Shown: positions 26,188-35,720, counted from the first letter of the stretch. The stretch is DNA of 64,000 nt from Chryseobacterium sp. (GCA_031277615.1 JAITMC010000018.1:1-64000); one strand, 5' to 3'. Made by a program: numbers and translations. The notes: generated by a model not told the origin, from the sequence alone.

Positions 26188-26575
26188 AGGTCTAAAAACA
26201 ACCGCTTTGAACTGAATTCTTACTGGGATTTTAAAATTTCGTAAAATGAATGTTTTAAAGTAAAATATTCAATTAAATTAAATTTACATTGAATTATTTT
26301 TGTTAAAATATCTTCAATGGTGTATGGATGTCTGTAAATTGATCTATATGGTTATTTTTCTGATAATTAAATAGGCCTATTTTTTATATTTGAAGGAAGA
26401 AATATAAATAATGAAAAAAAAATCTTCCTGTTCTGTAAATCGGGCAAAACATACTTTTTTGCTTCTCCTATATCATGATTTTAATTGGGGAAAAACAGCA
26501 CCCCTTACTGTCATTCCTTTACATCAGTTTTCGGTAAACGGTACGAATTATTGAATCAGGATCATTTAAAAAAGT
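26188..26575. other. Intergenic region before the O-acyltransferase pair
   Basis: About 390 AT-rich bases. TATATTTG at 26385-26392 matches the -7 box with only a weak -33 partner. A 47-codon frame at 26411-26554 starts ATG AAA AAA AAA 18 bases later and encodes MKKKSSCSVNRAKHTFLLLL and so on. It ends before the acyltransferase ATG. It could be a small peptide or a decayed start; evidence is too thin to call a gene. Confidence 0.35.
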
Positions 26576-28009
26576 ATGCTGTTTAACTCATTTGCTTATC
26601 TGTTTTTTCTTCCTCTGGTCTTTATTTTATATTGGGGGATATTCAATAAGAACTATCGATTTCAGAATATGCTTTTACTGGCGGCCAGTTTTTATTTCTA
26701 CAGCTGCTGGGATTACCGTTTTCTGTTTCTTTTGGTATTCTCTATAGGGCTGGACTATTTTTCCGGGATACAGATTGAAAGCAGCAAAACAAAAAGAGCA
26801 GCCGGGATATGGCTCACGATAAGTATTGCCATTAACCTCGGCTTTTTAGGTTTTTTCAAATATTATAATTTTTTCATTGATAATTTCGCCGTATTGCTGA
26901 ATACATTGGGAATAGGAGTGAATATCTGGACCTTAAAAATTATTCTGCCGGTAGGGATTTCTTTTTATACGTTCCACGGACTTTCTTATGTGATCGATGT
27001 CTATAAAAAACGGATTCCCGCAGAAAGAAACTTTGTGGATTATGCCGTATTCGTAAGCTATTTTCCGTTACTGGTAGCGGGACCTATCGAACGGGCAACC
27101 CATCTGTTGCCCCAGATCCAGCGGAAAAGATCCTTTAATTATGAAAAAGCAAAAGATGCAGTGGCACAGATCCTTTGGGGATTCTTTAAGAAAATGGTGA
27201 TTGCAGATAACTGCGCACCCATTGTGAATGAAATTTTCAGTAACAGTCAGTCGGAGACTGCGAGCAATCTGGTTTTAGGTGCTGTACTTTTTGCCTTCCA
27301 GATTTATGGGGATTTTTCAGGCTATTCTGATATTGCATTGGGTACATCCCGGTTATTTGGCATAGAGCTGTTGAAAAATTTCTCTTATCCGTATTTCTCA
27401 AGAGACATTGCGGAATTCTGGAGAAGGTGGCATATCTCGCTCTCGTCGTGGTTCAGAGACTATCTTTATATTCCTCTGGGGGGAAGTAAAGGCGGCTTAT
27501 GGATGAAGATCCGGAATACATTTATTATTTTCCTGGTGAGTGGTTTCTGGCACGGAGCTAACTGGACCTTTATTGTTTGGGGCGGGCTGAATGCTTTATT
27601 CTTTCTGCCGTTGCTGCTGAGCCGGAAGAACAGGGTTCATCTGGAAGTGGCTGCTGCGGGTAGGTTGTTTCCTTCCTTTAGAGAAATTTGGGGAATTTCA
27701 ATGACTTTTTTACTGACCTGTTTTGCCTGGATTTTCTTCAGAGCAGAAAGTGTTTCTTCTGCCATTCAGTATATTAAAGGAATTTTCAATGAAAGCCTGT
27801 TAGTTTTTCCATCAGAATTCAGACCTGTTTTAGCCGGGCTTATTATGGTGATGTTCAGCTTTGAGTGGATCAACAGAACCCGTGATCACGGATTGAAACT
27901 CCATGAGAGAAAACCAATGGTACAGGCGGCTGTATATATTGTTGTGGCCTATCTCATCCTGAATTTTGCCAATTTCGGTAGTAATGAATTTATTTATTTT
28001 CAGTTTTAA
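26576..28009 (+). CDS. MBOAT-family O-acyltransferase (AlgI-like)
   Basis: A 477-residue polytopic inner-membrane protein of the membrane-bound O-acyltransferase family, similar to AlgI. Landmarks are YFPLLVAGPIERATHLLPQI, DFSGYSDIALGTSRLFGI, FWRRWHISLSSWFRDYLYIP and LVSGFWHGANWTFIVWG. The last contains the catalytic His of the family. Such proteins pass acyl (usually acetyl) groups across the membrane to a polysaccharide or to a partner enzyme. The next gene begins at the following base and encodes an SGNH-like partner, so the two form an O-acylation module. The polymer acceptor is not encoded nearby. Confidence 0.92.
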   Translation: MLFNSFAYLFFLPLVFILYWGIFNKNYRFQNMLLLAASFYFYSCWDYRFLFLLVFSIGLDYFSGIQIESSKTKRAAGIWLTISIAINLGFLGFFKYYNFFIDNFAVLLNTLGIGVNIWTLKIILPVGISFYTFHGLSYVIDVYKKRIPAERNFVDYAVFVSYFPLLVAGPIERATHLLPQIQRKRSFNYEKAKDAVAQILWGFFKKMVIADNCAPIVNEIFSNSQSETASNLVLGAVLFAFQIYGDFSGYSDIALGTSRLFGIELLKNFSYPYFSRDIAEFWRRWHISLSSWFRDYLYIPLGGSKGGLWMKIRNTFIIFLVSGFWHGANWTFIVWGGLNALFFLPLLLSRKNRVHLEVAAAGRLFPSFREIWGISMTFLLTCFAWIFFRAESVSSAIQYIKGIFNESLLVFPSEFRPVLAGLIMVMFSFEWINRTRDHGLKLHERKPMVQAAVYIVVAYLILNFANFGSNEFIYFQF

Positions 28010-28969
28010 ATGAAAAAGTTTCTGATCCTGTTATCCGTATTTGTTCTTATCATGTTTATCACAGGCCTGGTAAAGCTTGCTGTATATCCGAACAGGAACT
28101 ATTCTTCTCCTACACTCAATGCAAAATTAGAATACCTTGAGAAACACCCGGAATACAATATGTATTTCATAGGAAGCTCAAGAATCAATAATCAGATTGA
28201 CTGCCATTTAATAGACGACAAAATCAAAGGGGTAAAGTCCTATAATCTGGGAGCTAATGCCGGATTTGATCTTGAGAATTTTCAGATGCTGGAATATATT
28301 CTGGAACACCCATCATTCAATCCGAGGTATATTGTGCTGGAGCTTCAGGACAGGACTAAAATCACGAAAGTTAACCTGAAAACAGAAAGGAGTTTTGGTG
28401 TTTTTAATTATAAAAACACCGTTTTTGCGGTAAAATCCCAGAAAGAAAACAATAATCATAAGCAGATTGCTTTATCACTTGTTTCTTTTGTCATCAATGT
28501 TTTCCACTTTAATAAAAGTATGGATGAAAGGGCTGTCCGGAAAGCACATCATTACTCTACAGACCATAACCAGGGCTTTTTTCCTTTGGATTCTACAGGG
28601 TTTGCCAGAACTGAAAAAGCTGAACTTGACAGTGCTGTTCAAAAAAGGCTGACCCGTTATCTTGCCGATCATAAACAATATAAACCGAACAGTATCATTG
28701 TGAAAAAAATCAATGATCTTTCAGAACAATGCAAAAAGAAGAATATTCAGTTGATTATGTTGATTCCGGGACCGGCTGAAGCTGAAGGGAAGAAGCTTCT
28801 TGCTTACCGGAATGTATTGGATGTTCCCGTGATCAGCCTTCTGGATCCTTATGTATATCCTGAATTTTATATCTATGAAAACCGATGGGATTATGGGCAC
28901 CTGAACGAAAAAGGAGCAAAAATTCTCTCTTTGAAATTGGTTCCTTTTTTAGAAAAAATAATAAAATAA
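28010..28969 (+). CDS. SGNH/AlgX-like partner of the MBOAT acyltransferase
   Basis: A 319-residue protein with one N-terminal membrane helix (residues about 4-22), placing the rest in the periplasm. SGNH-type landmarks are Ser in MYFIGSSRINNQID and the C-terminal WDYGHLNEKGAKILS, which supplies the Asp-x-x-His pair. Between them lies IQLIMLIPGPAEA, a typical Rossmann-like strand. MBOAT/SGNH pairs transfer acetyl groups to surface glycans, with the MBOAT supplying the group and the SGNH protein placing it. The start directly follows the upstream stop. The acceptor is unknown; this assignment rests on motif and pairing. Confidence 0.75.
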   Translation: MKKFLILLSVFVLIMFITGLVKLAVYPNRNYSSPTLNAKLEYLEKHPEYNMYFIGSSRINNQIDCHLIDDKIKGVKSYNLGANAGFDLENFQMLEYILEHPSFNPRYIVLELQDRTKITKVNLKTERSFGVFNYKNTVFAVKSQKENNNHKQIALSLVSFVINVFHFNKSMDERAVRKAHHYSTDHNQGFFPLDSTGFARTEKAELDSAVQKRLTRYLADHKQYKPNSIIVKKINDLSEQCKKKNIQLIMLIPGPAEAEGKKLLAYRNVLDVPVISLLDPYVYPEFYIYENRWDYGHLNEKGAKILSLKLVPFLEKIIK

Positions 28970-28996
28970 TTGTAACTTTCATGGAAATTGAATCAT

Positions 28997-31399
28997 ATGA
29001 AGATAAAACTGACCATTTGCCTTCTTGCATTTCTTAATTTTTATGATGCGCAGGAGAACATTAGCTATCAGAAACCATCTGCCGAAATCCTTAAACTTGC
29101 AGATTACGAGAGACCTCCAAGCGTTTTAATGAACAGTAAGAAAGACTGGATTGTTTTTACCTACCGTCCCACTTATAAGACGCTCGAAGACCTCAGTCAG
29201 CAGGAATTGAAGCTGGGAGGGCTCAGAATTAATCCGGTTACTAATATTTCAAGTACGGTAACCTATTCAAATAACCTGAAAATCAGAAAAATAAATGACA
29301 AGAACGAAATTCAGGTCAGAAATCTTCCTGCCAATCCCAAGATAACATCCGTTTCATTTTCTCCGGACGAAAAAAAGCTGGCTTTTACCAACACAACAGG
29401 TAAAGGGGTAGAATTGTGGGTAGTAGATATGGAAACGGCTGCTGCGAAGAAAATTACAGGCGATAACCTTAATGCTAACCTGGGAACACCTTATCTTTGG
29501 TATAATGATTCTCAGAGTTTACTCATCAGGACTCTTCCGCAAAACAGGCCGGCACTGATCAATTCAGACAAAGATCTTCCTACCGGGCCGATTGTTTCCA
29601 CATCAGACGGTAAAGTTTCACAGAACAGGACCTATCAGGATCTGCTGAAAAATCCTCAGGATGAAAAGAATTTTGAAGTGATTACGGCTTCTGAGATTCA
29701 TAATGTTGATCTGAACGGTAATCTGAAAAAAGTAAAAGACCAGGATATGTACGCCGGTTTAAGCTTTTCTCCGGATGGAAATTATTTAATGGCTGTGACG
29801 ATTAAAAAACCGTTTTCCTATATCGTTCCCTACAACAGGTTTCCGCTTACAACCACCGTATATGATATGAAAGGTAACACGGTAAAAGTAGTGAATGAAA
29901 CTCCACTGAATGAAATCATGCCTAAAGGCTTTTCTTCTGTAAGAACCGGAAAAAGAAATATGGGATGGAGGAGTGATGCTCCTGCTGCATTGGTGTATGT
30001 TGAAGCACTGGATGGTGGTGATCAGTCAAAGCAGGCGGATTTCAGGGATGAGATATTTACATGGGAAGCGCCTTTCACAGCGGCTCCAAGATCATTGTTT
30101 AAAATTAAACAGAGGTATGAAGGAACACAATGGACCAACGATCATTATGCTGTGATTTCAGAAGGATGGTATGATACGAGGAATACAAAATCTTTCCTGG
30201 TAGATCTTAACAACGGAGAATCGAAAGTTCTGGAAGACCGGAATTCCCAGGATGTATATAATGACCCGGGAAGATTCAACACTACAAAAAATCAGTATGG
30301 AAGATATGTTATCGATATGAAGGGCGGTAAAGCCTACCTGATCGGTGACGGATTTACCAAAGACGGTCAGCATCCTTTTATTGATGAAATGGAAGTGAAG
30401 TCGCTGAAAAAGAAAAGGCTGTATACATCAAACGTTAAAAATGGTAAAGAAGAAATTATAGACATCCTTAACCCTGCCAAAGGTGAAATCCTGACCACCC
30501 AGCAATCTTCCAGTCAATATCCGAACTACTTCAGAAAGAATATAAAATCGGCTAAAACAGAAGAGGTTACCCATTTTGCCAATCCTTTTGAAAGCATCAA
30601 AGATGTTTATAAAGAAGTGATTACCTATAAAAGAAATGATGGAGTAACCCTCACCGGAACCCTTTATCTGCCTGCCGGATATGACCGTAAAGCAAAAAAA
30701 GATAAGCTTCCTTTGCTGATCTGGGCTTATCCTACGGAATACAAAGATAAAAATACGGCCGGCCAGAATACGCAGAATCCCAATGACTTTACATTCCCTT
30801 ACTACGGTTCTTTTGTATACTGGACCACGAAAGGATATGCCGTGCTGGATGATGCCGCTTTCCCGATCATTGGAGAAGGAAAGACTGAGCCCAACGATAC
30901 CTTTATCCCTCAGCTGGTAGCCAATGCTGAAGCAGCCATCAACGCTGTAGACGCATTAGGCTATATCGATAAAAAGAAAGTGGCTGTAGGCGGACATTCT
31001 TACGGAGCGTTTATGACGGCCAATCTTTTAACCCATTCCAAATTATTTGCCTGCGGAATTGCAAGAAGCGGTGCGTACAACAGAACCCTTACGCCGTTTG
31101 GCTTCCAGATGGAACAGAGAAATTACTGGGATGTACCGGAGATTTACAACACGATGTCACCTTTTATGCATGCTGACCAGATGAAAACTCCGATGCTGTT
31201 GGTTCATGGAGATGCAGACAATAATCCGGGAACGTTTACCCTTCAGACCGAAAGGTATTTCCAGGCCCTGAAAAACCTGGGTGCACCGGTAAAAATGGTT
31301 CTCCTGCCTAAAGAGTCTCATGGTTATCAGGCTAAAGAGAATATCCTGCACCTTTTATGGGAACAGGATCAGTTCCTTGAGAAATGTTTAAAAAAATAA
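28997..31399 (+). CDS. S9-family serine peptidase (prolyl oligopeptidase type)
   Basis: An 800-residue exported peptidase with a signal peptide (MKIKLTICLLAFLNFYDAQ). The first 530 residues form a beta-propeller-like domain with YxxxG/WD-like segments (SVSFSPDEKKLAFTN, GLSFSPDGNYLMAVT). The alpha/beta hydrolase domain has the nucleophile S668 in GGHSYGAFMTAN, D739 or D741 in HGDADNNPGT and H775 in KESHGYQ. The architecture resembles glutamyl endopeptidases related to plant cGEP. The ATG at 28997 is preferred to an in-frame TTG three codons upstream. It is probably a periplasmic peptide-scavenging enzyme. It ends at a strong terminator. Confidence 0.9.
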   Translation: MKIKLTICLLAFLNFYDAQENISYQKPSAEILKLADYERPPSVLMNSKKDWIVFTYRPTYKTLEDLSQQELKLGGLRINPVTNISSTVTYSNNLKIRKINDKNEIQVRNLPANPKITSVSFSPDEKKLAFTNTTGKGVELWVVDMETAAAKKITGDNLNANLGTPYLWYNDSQSLLIRTLPQNRPALINSDKDLPTGPIVSTSDGKVSQNRTYQDLLKNPQDEKNFEVITASEIHNVDLNGNLKKVKDQDMYAGLSFSPDGNYLMAVTIKKPFSYIVPYNRFPLTTTVYDMKGNTVKVVNETPLNEIMPKGFSSVRTGKRNMGWRSDAPAALVYVEALDGGDQSKQADFRDEIFTWEAPFTAAPRSLFKIKQRYEGTQWTNDHYAVISEGWYDTRNTKSFLVDLNNGESKVLEDRNSQDVYNDPGRFNTTKNQYGRYVIDMKGGKAYLIGDGFTKDGQHPFIDEMEVKSLKKKRLYTSNVKNGKEEIIDILNPAKGEILTTQQSSSQYPNYFRKNIKSAKTEEVTHFANPFESIKDVYKEVITYKRNDGVTLTGTLYLPAGYDRKAKKDKLPLLIWAYPTEYKDKNTAGQNTQNPNDFTFPYYGSFVYWTTKGYAVLDDAAFPIIGEGKTEPNDTFIPQLVANAEAAINAVDALGYIDKKKVAVGGHSYGAFMTANLLTHSKLFACGIARSGAYNRTLTPFGFQMEQRNYWDVPEIYNTMSPFMHADQMKTPMLLVHGDADNNPGTFTLQTERYFQALKNLGAPVKMVLLPKESHGYQAKENILHLLWEQDQFLEKCLKK

Positions 31400-31412
31400 A
31401 AATATTTTAAAG

Positions 31413-31445
31413 AAAAGCCCGTTTCGATAGTAAGCGGGCTTTTTT
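31413..31445 (+). terminator. Rho-independent terminator after the S9 peptidase
   Basis: AAAAGCCCG (31413-31421) pairs with CGGGCTTTT (31435-31443), with T residues to 31445. Confidence 0.87.
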
Positions 31446-31473
31446 GATCCTGCCGGAAACTAATAACTAACCT

Positions 31474-32199
31474 ATGAAACTATACTATGCCTTATTTCTG
31501 ATTCCTCTTTGGGGATTAGGCCAGTTATCTGACAAAACAGATAATATCTATAAAAAATTATCGATGAGCGATAAGGTTGAATCTTCTTCTGTTGGCGGAT
31601 ATGCCGGAGAAGAGAGTTCAGTGTATAAGCTGTACATAGAGCTGGGCGAAAATGCCACCGATAAGGAAGTGGAATATATTGCCTTTAACGGAAACCCGGT
31701 GGCCAGAACATATGCTTCCTATCTGGTATTCAGCCGTAAATTACCTTTCTTAAATAAGCTCTTAACCCATCATCTGAAGAATAATGAAGAAATTGAGGTG
31801 ATAGAAGGCTGTATCGTTTCCCATACTTTTGTTGCTGATGAGCTGTATAAGCATATATTTTGGGGGAAGGAACAGCTGAAGAGGGTGGAGGAAAATATAA
31901 AATACAGGGACAGCATTAAAGCACTCAAAAATCCGGATCCTGTACTTCTGGCTTCAGCCAATCAAAGAAATATGAAAAGAACCCGATGGACGGAAGCGGA
32001 AATTGATTCTGTTCTGGTGACTATGGAAAAATCAGTTCTTGATGATCCTTCTTCATCTAAAAGTTTAGTGGAATATATTGCCGAATTCAATTATTATACA
32101 GACCGTAAGCATCCGGAATATGCTGACAGGCTTGCTTATTTTGAACAGAAATACCATTCTGAAATGATAAAAAAATATCTGGATTTTTGCAGGCAATAA
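31474..32199 (+). CDS. Hypothetical exported protein
   Basis: A 241-residue protein with a short signal-like N-terminus (MKLYYALFLIPLWGLGQL). The remainder is helical and charged. Two segments (VEYIAFNGNPVARTYASYLV and KSLVEYIAEFNYYTDRKHPE) look like alpha-solenoid repeats such as HEAT-type helices. No catalytic motif, lipobox or sorting domain was found. It is probably periplasmic, function unknown. It lies between two terminators, so it is a single-gene unit. Confidence 0.6.
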   Translation: MKLYYALFLIPLWGLGQLSDKTDNIYKKLSMSDKVESSSVGGYAGEESSVYKLYIELGENATDKEVEYIAFNGNPVARTYASYLVFSRKLPFLNKLLTHHLKNNEEIEVIEGCIVSHTFVADELYKHIFWGKEQLKRVEENIKYRDSIKALKNPDPVLLASANQRNMKRTRWTEAEIDSVLVTMEKSVLDDPSSSKSLVEYIAEFNYYTDRKHPEYADRLAYFEQKYHSEMIKKYLDFCRQ

Positions 32200-32204
32200 C
32201 AACA

Positions 32205-32231
32205 AAAAACCGCTGTTCAAAAGCGGTTTTT
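32205..32231. terminator. Bidirectional terminator
   Basis: AAAAACCGCT (32205-32214) and AGCGGTTTTT (32222-32231) form a perfect 10-base stem with a 7-base loop. It serves the plus-strand gene and possibly the convergent HAD gene. Confidence 0.85.
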
Positions 32232-32319
32232 CCGATACTTTTATTAAATGTTTCAGGCAGGAAAATTCTAAAAAGGACTGCTCAAATGTCATCATGATAA
32301 CTTATTTTACACCCAGCAT

Positions 32320-32335
32320 CCCTCTTCCGGCATCC
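32320..32335 (-). repeat. Dispersed 16-base element at a minus-strand gene end
   Basis: CCCTCTTCCGGCATCC is identical to 23966-23981 and lies 22 bases beyond the stop codon of the minus-strand HAD gene. A related pyrimidine-rich stretch occurs at 40034-40055 beyond another minus-strand stop. Confidence 0.55.
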
Positions 32336-32356
32336 CTCTCTTTAACTTCTGATGAT

Positions 32357-33046
32357 CTACAAATGCTTCAGCACTTCATCAATGCTTTTCAGTTCCATAA
32401 AACGGTCGTGTTCCAGATGATGTTCGTGCTGCTCGTGCGACCAGGTTACATGGTAAGGAATATGAGCTGCAAATCCACCGATTTCCAAAACAGGAAGAAT
32501 ATCTGATTTTATAGAATTTCCAAGCATCAGAAAATGTTCAGGCTGGCAGTCCAGATGCTTCAGGAGCTTTCGGTAATCGCTTTCCTTTTTATCACTCATA
32601 ATTTCAATATGATGGAAGTAATCCAGAAGTCCGGAATTTTTCAGTTTACGTTCCTGATCCAGAAGATCTCCTTTGGTGGCTACCACCAATCGGTATTTTC
32701 CTTTCAGGCTTTCAAGAGTTTCTTTAACGCCTTCCAGAAGCTCTATAGGTTTCTGAAGAAGTTCCTGACCTATTTCAATGGTTTTATCAATCAACTGAAG
32801 AGAAGCGGTTCCTCCTGATATCCTGCTTACGGTTTCCACCATACAGAGCATAAACCCTTTTACGCCATACCCGTATAAATGAAGATTCTTCATTTCGGTT
32901 TTGAATAATTCCTGAGAAACCGAATGCTGGGGCAGATAATCTTCCAGAAGCCTGCAGAATTCTTTTTCCGCTTCCTGAAAATAAGGTTCATTGATCCAAA
33001 GGGTATCATCTGCATCAAAAGCGATGGTGGTAATGTGATTATTCAT
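32357..33046 (-). CDS. HAD-family hydrolase
   Basis: A 229-residue cytosolic phosphatase-like protein starting MNNHITTIAFDADDTLWINE. Motif I is DADDTLW, motif II is YRLVVATKGD with Thr, motif III is the KNSG..MSDKKESDYRK segment, and motif IV follows as MLGNSIKSDI. An alpha-helical cap lies at about 25-100. The YjjG/DUMP-like subgroup acts on nucleotides and small phosphates; the substrate here is not known. An in-frame ATG 51 bases upstream is possible but lies beyond the well-conserved start. It is divergent from the Crp/Fnr gene. Confidence 0.85.
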   Translation of the reverse strand: MNNHITTIAFDADDTLWINEPYFQEAEKEFCRLLEDYLPQHSVSQELFKTEMKNLHLYGYGVKGFMLCMVETVSRISGGTASLQLIDKTIEIGQELLQKPIELLEGVKETLESLKGKYRLVVATKGDLLDQERKLKNSGLLDYFHHIEIMSDKKESDYRKLLKHLDCQPEHFLMLGNSIKSDILPVLEIGGFAAHIPYHVTWSHEQHEHHLEHDRFMELKSIDEVLKHL

Positions 33047-33123
33047 TTTAGTTTTTGTATTTTTCCTGTCGCAAAATTCAGAATAAAAAATCAACAACGA
33101 AAGGACATTTGTCCCGGATTATT

Positions 33124-33687
33124 ATGTTACGCACCAATCAGTCATTTTTAGATTATATTGAAGGTCTTTACGCGAAGGAAGAACATCACCGGAAAATCAT
33201 TCAGAGAACCTTTTCAGAAGGAGGAAGCCTATTGGTTCAGAACGAAAACCCTACTCAGGTTATGTTCATTAAGGAAGGGATCACCAAATGCTTTTTCACA
33301 GAAGAAAACGGTAAAGAATATATCGTGGAATTTCTGGGAAAAGGAGAGATTGTAGGAGAGGTAGAGCTCATCCGGAATATTCCGTGTTTATGCAGTATTG
33401 AAGCCATTACCGAGGTAAATGTTTATGCTGTCCCTGTTTCTTATTTTACCACGCTGATCAAAAGTGACCTTACCCTGAACAATTTCCTGCTGGATGTTTT
33501 TGCAGAGCGGGTCGTTAATACTTCAAGCCGTGCCTCTTATCAGCAGCTTTATACCACCGAACATACGCTGGCGCAGCTTCTCGAATTGCAGTCCAGGCAG
33601 GAGATCAGCCTGTCAAAAGAAGACATGGCCGCCTATCTTGGAATTACACTAAGAAGTTTAAACAGAGCTTTGAAAAATTTGAAATAA
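33124..33687 (+). CDS. Crp/Fnr-family transcription regulator
   Basis: A 187-residue regulator with a cyclic-nucleotide-binding-like beta-roll at about 25-125 (VMFIKEGITKCFF, EYIVEFLGKGEIVGEVELI). A winged HTH at the end (EISLSKEDMAAYLGITLRSL) binds DNA. The ATG at 33124 is selected because the 23 codons before it overlap the divergent HAD gene start and have no family counterpart. The ligand is unknown. It may control the divergent HAD gene or the downstream acetyltransferase, but no operator is obvious. Confidence 0.88.
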   Translation: MLRTNQSFLDYIEGLYAKEEHHRKIIQRTFSEGGSLLVQNENPTQVMFIKEGITKCFFTEENGKEYIVEFLGKGEIVGEVELIRNIPCLCSIEAITEVNVYAVPVSYFTTLIKSDLTLNNFLLDVFAERVVNTSSRASYQQLYTTEHTLAQLLELQSRQEISLSKEDMAAYLGITLRSLNRALKNLK

Positions 33688-33804
33688 TTTACTGGGTGTC
33701 CTTATTTTAAATGGGGTGTCTGTTTTTATTGATTAAATAAATGTTTTTCTTATTAAAATTTACAGGGGTGTTCTTATATTTTTTTAATTTTGCAAAAAAA
33801 AACA

Positions 33805-34305
33805 ATGGCGGAGCTCAGGTTCAGACATGCAATCGTACAGGATCTTGATAGGATCGTTGGCATATACAATTCGATCATTGAGTCAAGAATGGTAACGGCA
33901 GATACGGAAAAGGTATCTGTGGAAAGCAGGCTGCAATGGTTTGAAGATCACAATAAGGAAACCAGGCCATTATGGATGGTGGAAGATGCTGAAGGTGAGA
34001 TTATCGGATGGGTAAGTTTCAGCTCGTTTCATGAAAGGGCAGCTTACAGCGGAACGGCAGAGGTCAGTATTTATCTGGATGAAAGCTGCAGAGGAAAAGG
34101 CTATGGGAGAGATGTTCTTCAATATTGTATTGATAATGCCCATCAGTTTGGAATTCATTCACTGGTAGCGCTTATTTTTCTACATAATGAACCAAGCCTG
34201 AAGCTTTTCAGGCATTTCGGATTTGAAGACTGGGGAACGCTTCCTGATGTAGCCATCCTGGATAGTGTAAAGAGGAGCCTGAAAATTCTGGGAAGAAAAG
34301 TTTGA
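33805..34305 (+). CDS. GNAT N-acetyltransferase (phosphinothricin-acetyltransferase type)
   Basis: A 166-residue GNAT protein starting MAELRFRHAIVQDLDRI. Acetyl-CoA binding is shown by the motif A region AEVSIYLDESCRGKGYGRDV, with the R/Q-x-x-G-x-G/A pattern. GWVSFSSFHERAAYSGTAEV and NEPSLKLFRHFGFEDWG are the hallmarks of the phosphinothricin/methionine-sulfoximine acetyltransferase group. The substrate could be an amine antibiotic or an amino-acid analogue. The ATG at 33805 follows a -7-like TAATTTTG (33785-33792); an in-frame TTG further upstream overlaps that promoter. Confidence 0.88.
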   Translation: MAELRFRHAIVQDLDRIVGIYNSIIESRMVTADTEKVSVESRLQWFEDHNKETRPLWMVEDAEGEIIGWVSFSSFHERAAYSGTAEVSIYLDESCRGKGYGRDVLQYCIDNAHQFGIHSLVALIFLHNEPSLKLFRHFGFEDWGTLPDVAILDSVKRSLKILGRKV

Positions 34306-34320
34306 AATACATTAAATAAA

Positions 34321-34349
34321 AAGCGGTCTGTATAAAAAACAGACCGCTT
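34321..34349. terminator. Bidirectional terminator
   Basis: AAGCGGTCTGT (34321-34331) and ACAGACCGCTT (34339-34349) form a perfect 11-base stem with a 7-base loop between convergent genes. Confidence 0.85.
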
Positions 34350-34358
34350 AAATTTTGA

Positions 34359-35720
34359 TTAGGTATTTTGTTTAATCCTTTTGGCTGACATATTCAGAAA
34401 CCGCTTCACCAGGAATACCGCAGAGACTGTAAGTCCCAGCCCCAGAGCAATCCACATTCCAAAAGCCCCCATTCTTAAAGTAACACAAAGGAAATATCCT
34501 AACGGAATCGTAATGATCCAATAGGCAATAAAAGTGTAGATAGACGGTATTTTTACGTCCTGTAATCCACGCAGCATTCCTAAAGCTGTTACCTGAATTC
34601 CGTCTGAAAGCTGAAATAATGCAGCAATGATCATCAGTTTGGAAGCCAGAGTGATTACTTCAACCTCTTCTTTTTTAGTAAAGAACGTAGGAAGGATATT
34701 TCTGCCTAAAATGAATACCAATCCGCAGATACACATGAAGATAAATGCAATTTTGAGATTGTTGATTCCTACTTTTCGCAGCTCAATAAAATTCTGTTCT
34801 CCAAGCTTTCTTCCGATCATTACCGTTGAAGCCACACTGAATCCAACACAGAGGTTGAACGTGAACGAAGCCATACTCAGTGCGATCTGGTGAGATGCGA
34901 TATCATGCGCAGAGATCAGTCCGCAGATGAAAGCTGCCCCGGCAAAAGCTGTTACTTCAAAGAACATCTGTAAAGCGGTAGGTAATCCCAGCTTTACCAT
35001 TTTATCAAACATTTCCTTTGAGAAATTCTGAACTTTTAAAGAAAAATCTTTGATGTAGCGTCTTGTTTTCTTCTCTTTTACGAGAACCACGTACAGGAAC
35101 ACCACCATGAAAATTCTGGAGATCAGCGTAGCCAGAGCAGATCCTTTTACGCCCATTTCAGGGAAGATCCAGAGTCCTTTGATGAAAACATAGTTGAGGA
35201 CAATATTAATCACGTTGGCAATGATCGTTGCTTTGGTAACACCTATGGTATAAGACAGCCCTTCAGAAACCTCACGCAAGGTCTGAAAAGCCATAAACGG
35301 GATCATACTGATCGCCATAATGCTGAGGAAATCCACCGTATTCGGAATGATCTTTTCCGGCTGTCCCGAATGATAGAGTAGTGGCATAGCCAGCAACAAA
35401 ATCCCCATAAGAATAATTCCCACAGACATATTGATAACAAAACCGTGGCTGAATACGGAATTGATGGTTGCGTGGTCTCCTTTGGAATGTGCTTCGGAAA
35501 CCAAAGGAGGAATGGCAAATGAAAAACCCAGTGCCAGTACAAATATGGAGAAAAAAACAGCATTTCCTAAGGATACGGAAGCCAGTGCATCTGCTCCCAA
35601 AAGTTTTCCGACAATAATATTGTCGAATAAATTCACCGAGACCTGCCCCACCTGTGTAAGCATTACAGGAAGAGCCAGAGTCAGGCATTCTTTCGTATAG
35701 TTTTTGTTTAAAAAGTTCAT
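34359..35720 (-). CDS. MATE-family efflux transporter
   Basis: A 453-residue inner-membrane protein with about twelve helices in two similar halves, as in MATE/NorM pumps. The first half begins with ECLTLALPVMLTQVGQVSV and has DNIIVGKLLGADALASVSLG. The second half has KLGLPTALQMFFEVTAFAGAA and SHQIALSMASFTFNLCVGFS. These pumps export drugs or organic cations using a sodium or proton gradient. The ATG at 35720 is preferred to one 45 bases upstream, which would lie inside a terminator hairpin. Confidence 0.93.
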   Translation of the reverse strand: MNFLNKNYTKECLTLALPVMLTQVGQVSVNLFDNIIVGKLLGADALASVSLGNAVFFSIFVLALGFSFAIPPLVSEAHSKGDHATINSVFSHGFVINMSVGIILMGILLLAMPLLYHSGQPEKIIPNTVDFLSIMAISMIPFMAFQTLREVSEGLSYTIGVTKATIIANVINIVLNYVFIKGLWIFPEMGVKGSALATLISRIFMVVFLYVVLVKEKKTRRYIKDFSLKVQNFSKEMFDKMVKLGLPTALQMFFEVTAFAGAAFICGLISAHDIASHQIALSMASFTFNLCVGFSVASTVMIGRKLGEQNFIELRKVGINNLKIAFIFMCICGLVFILGRNILPTFFTKKEEVEVITLASKLMIIAALFQLSDGIQVTALGMLRGLQDVKIPSIYTFIAYWIITIPLGYFLCVTLRMGAFGMWIALGLGLTVSAVFLVKRFLNMSAKRIKQNT

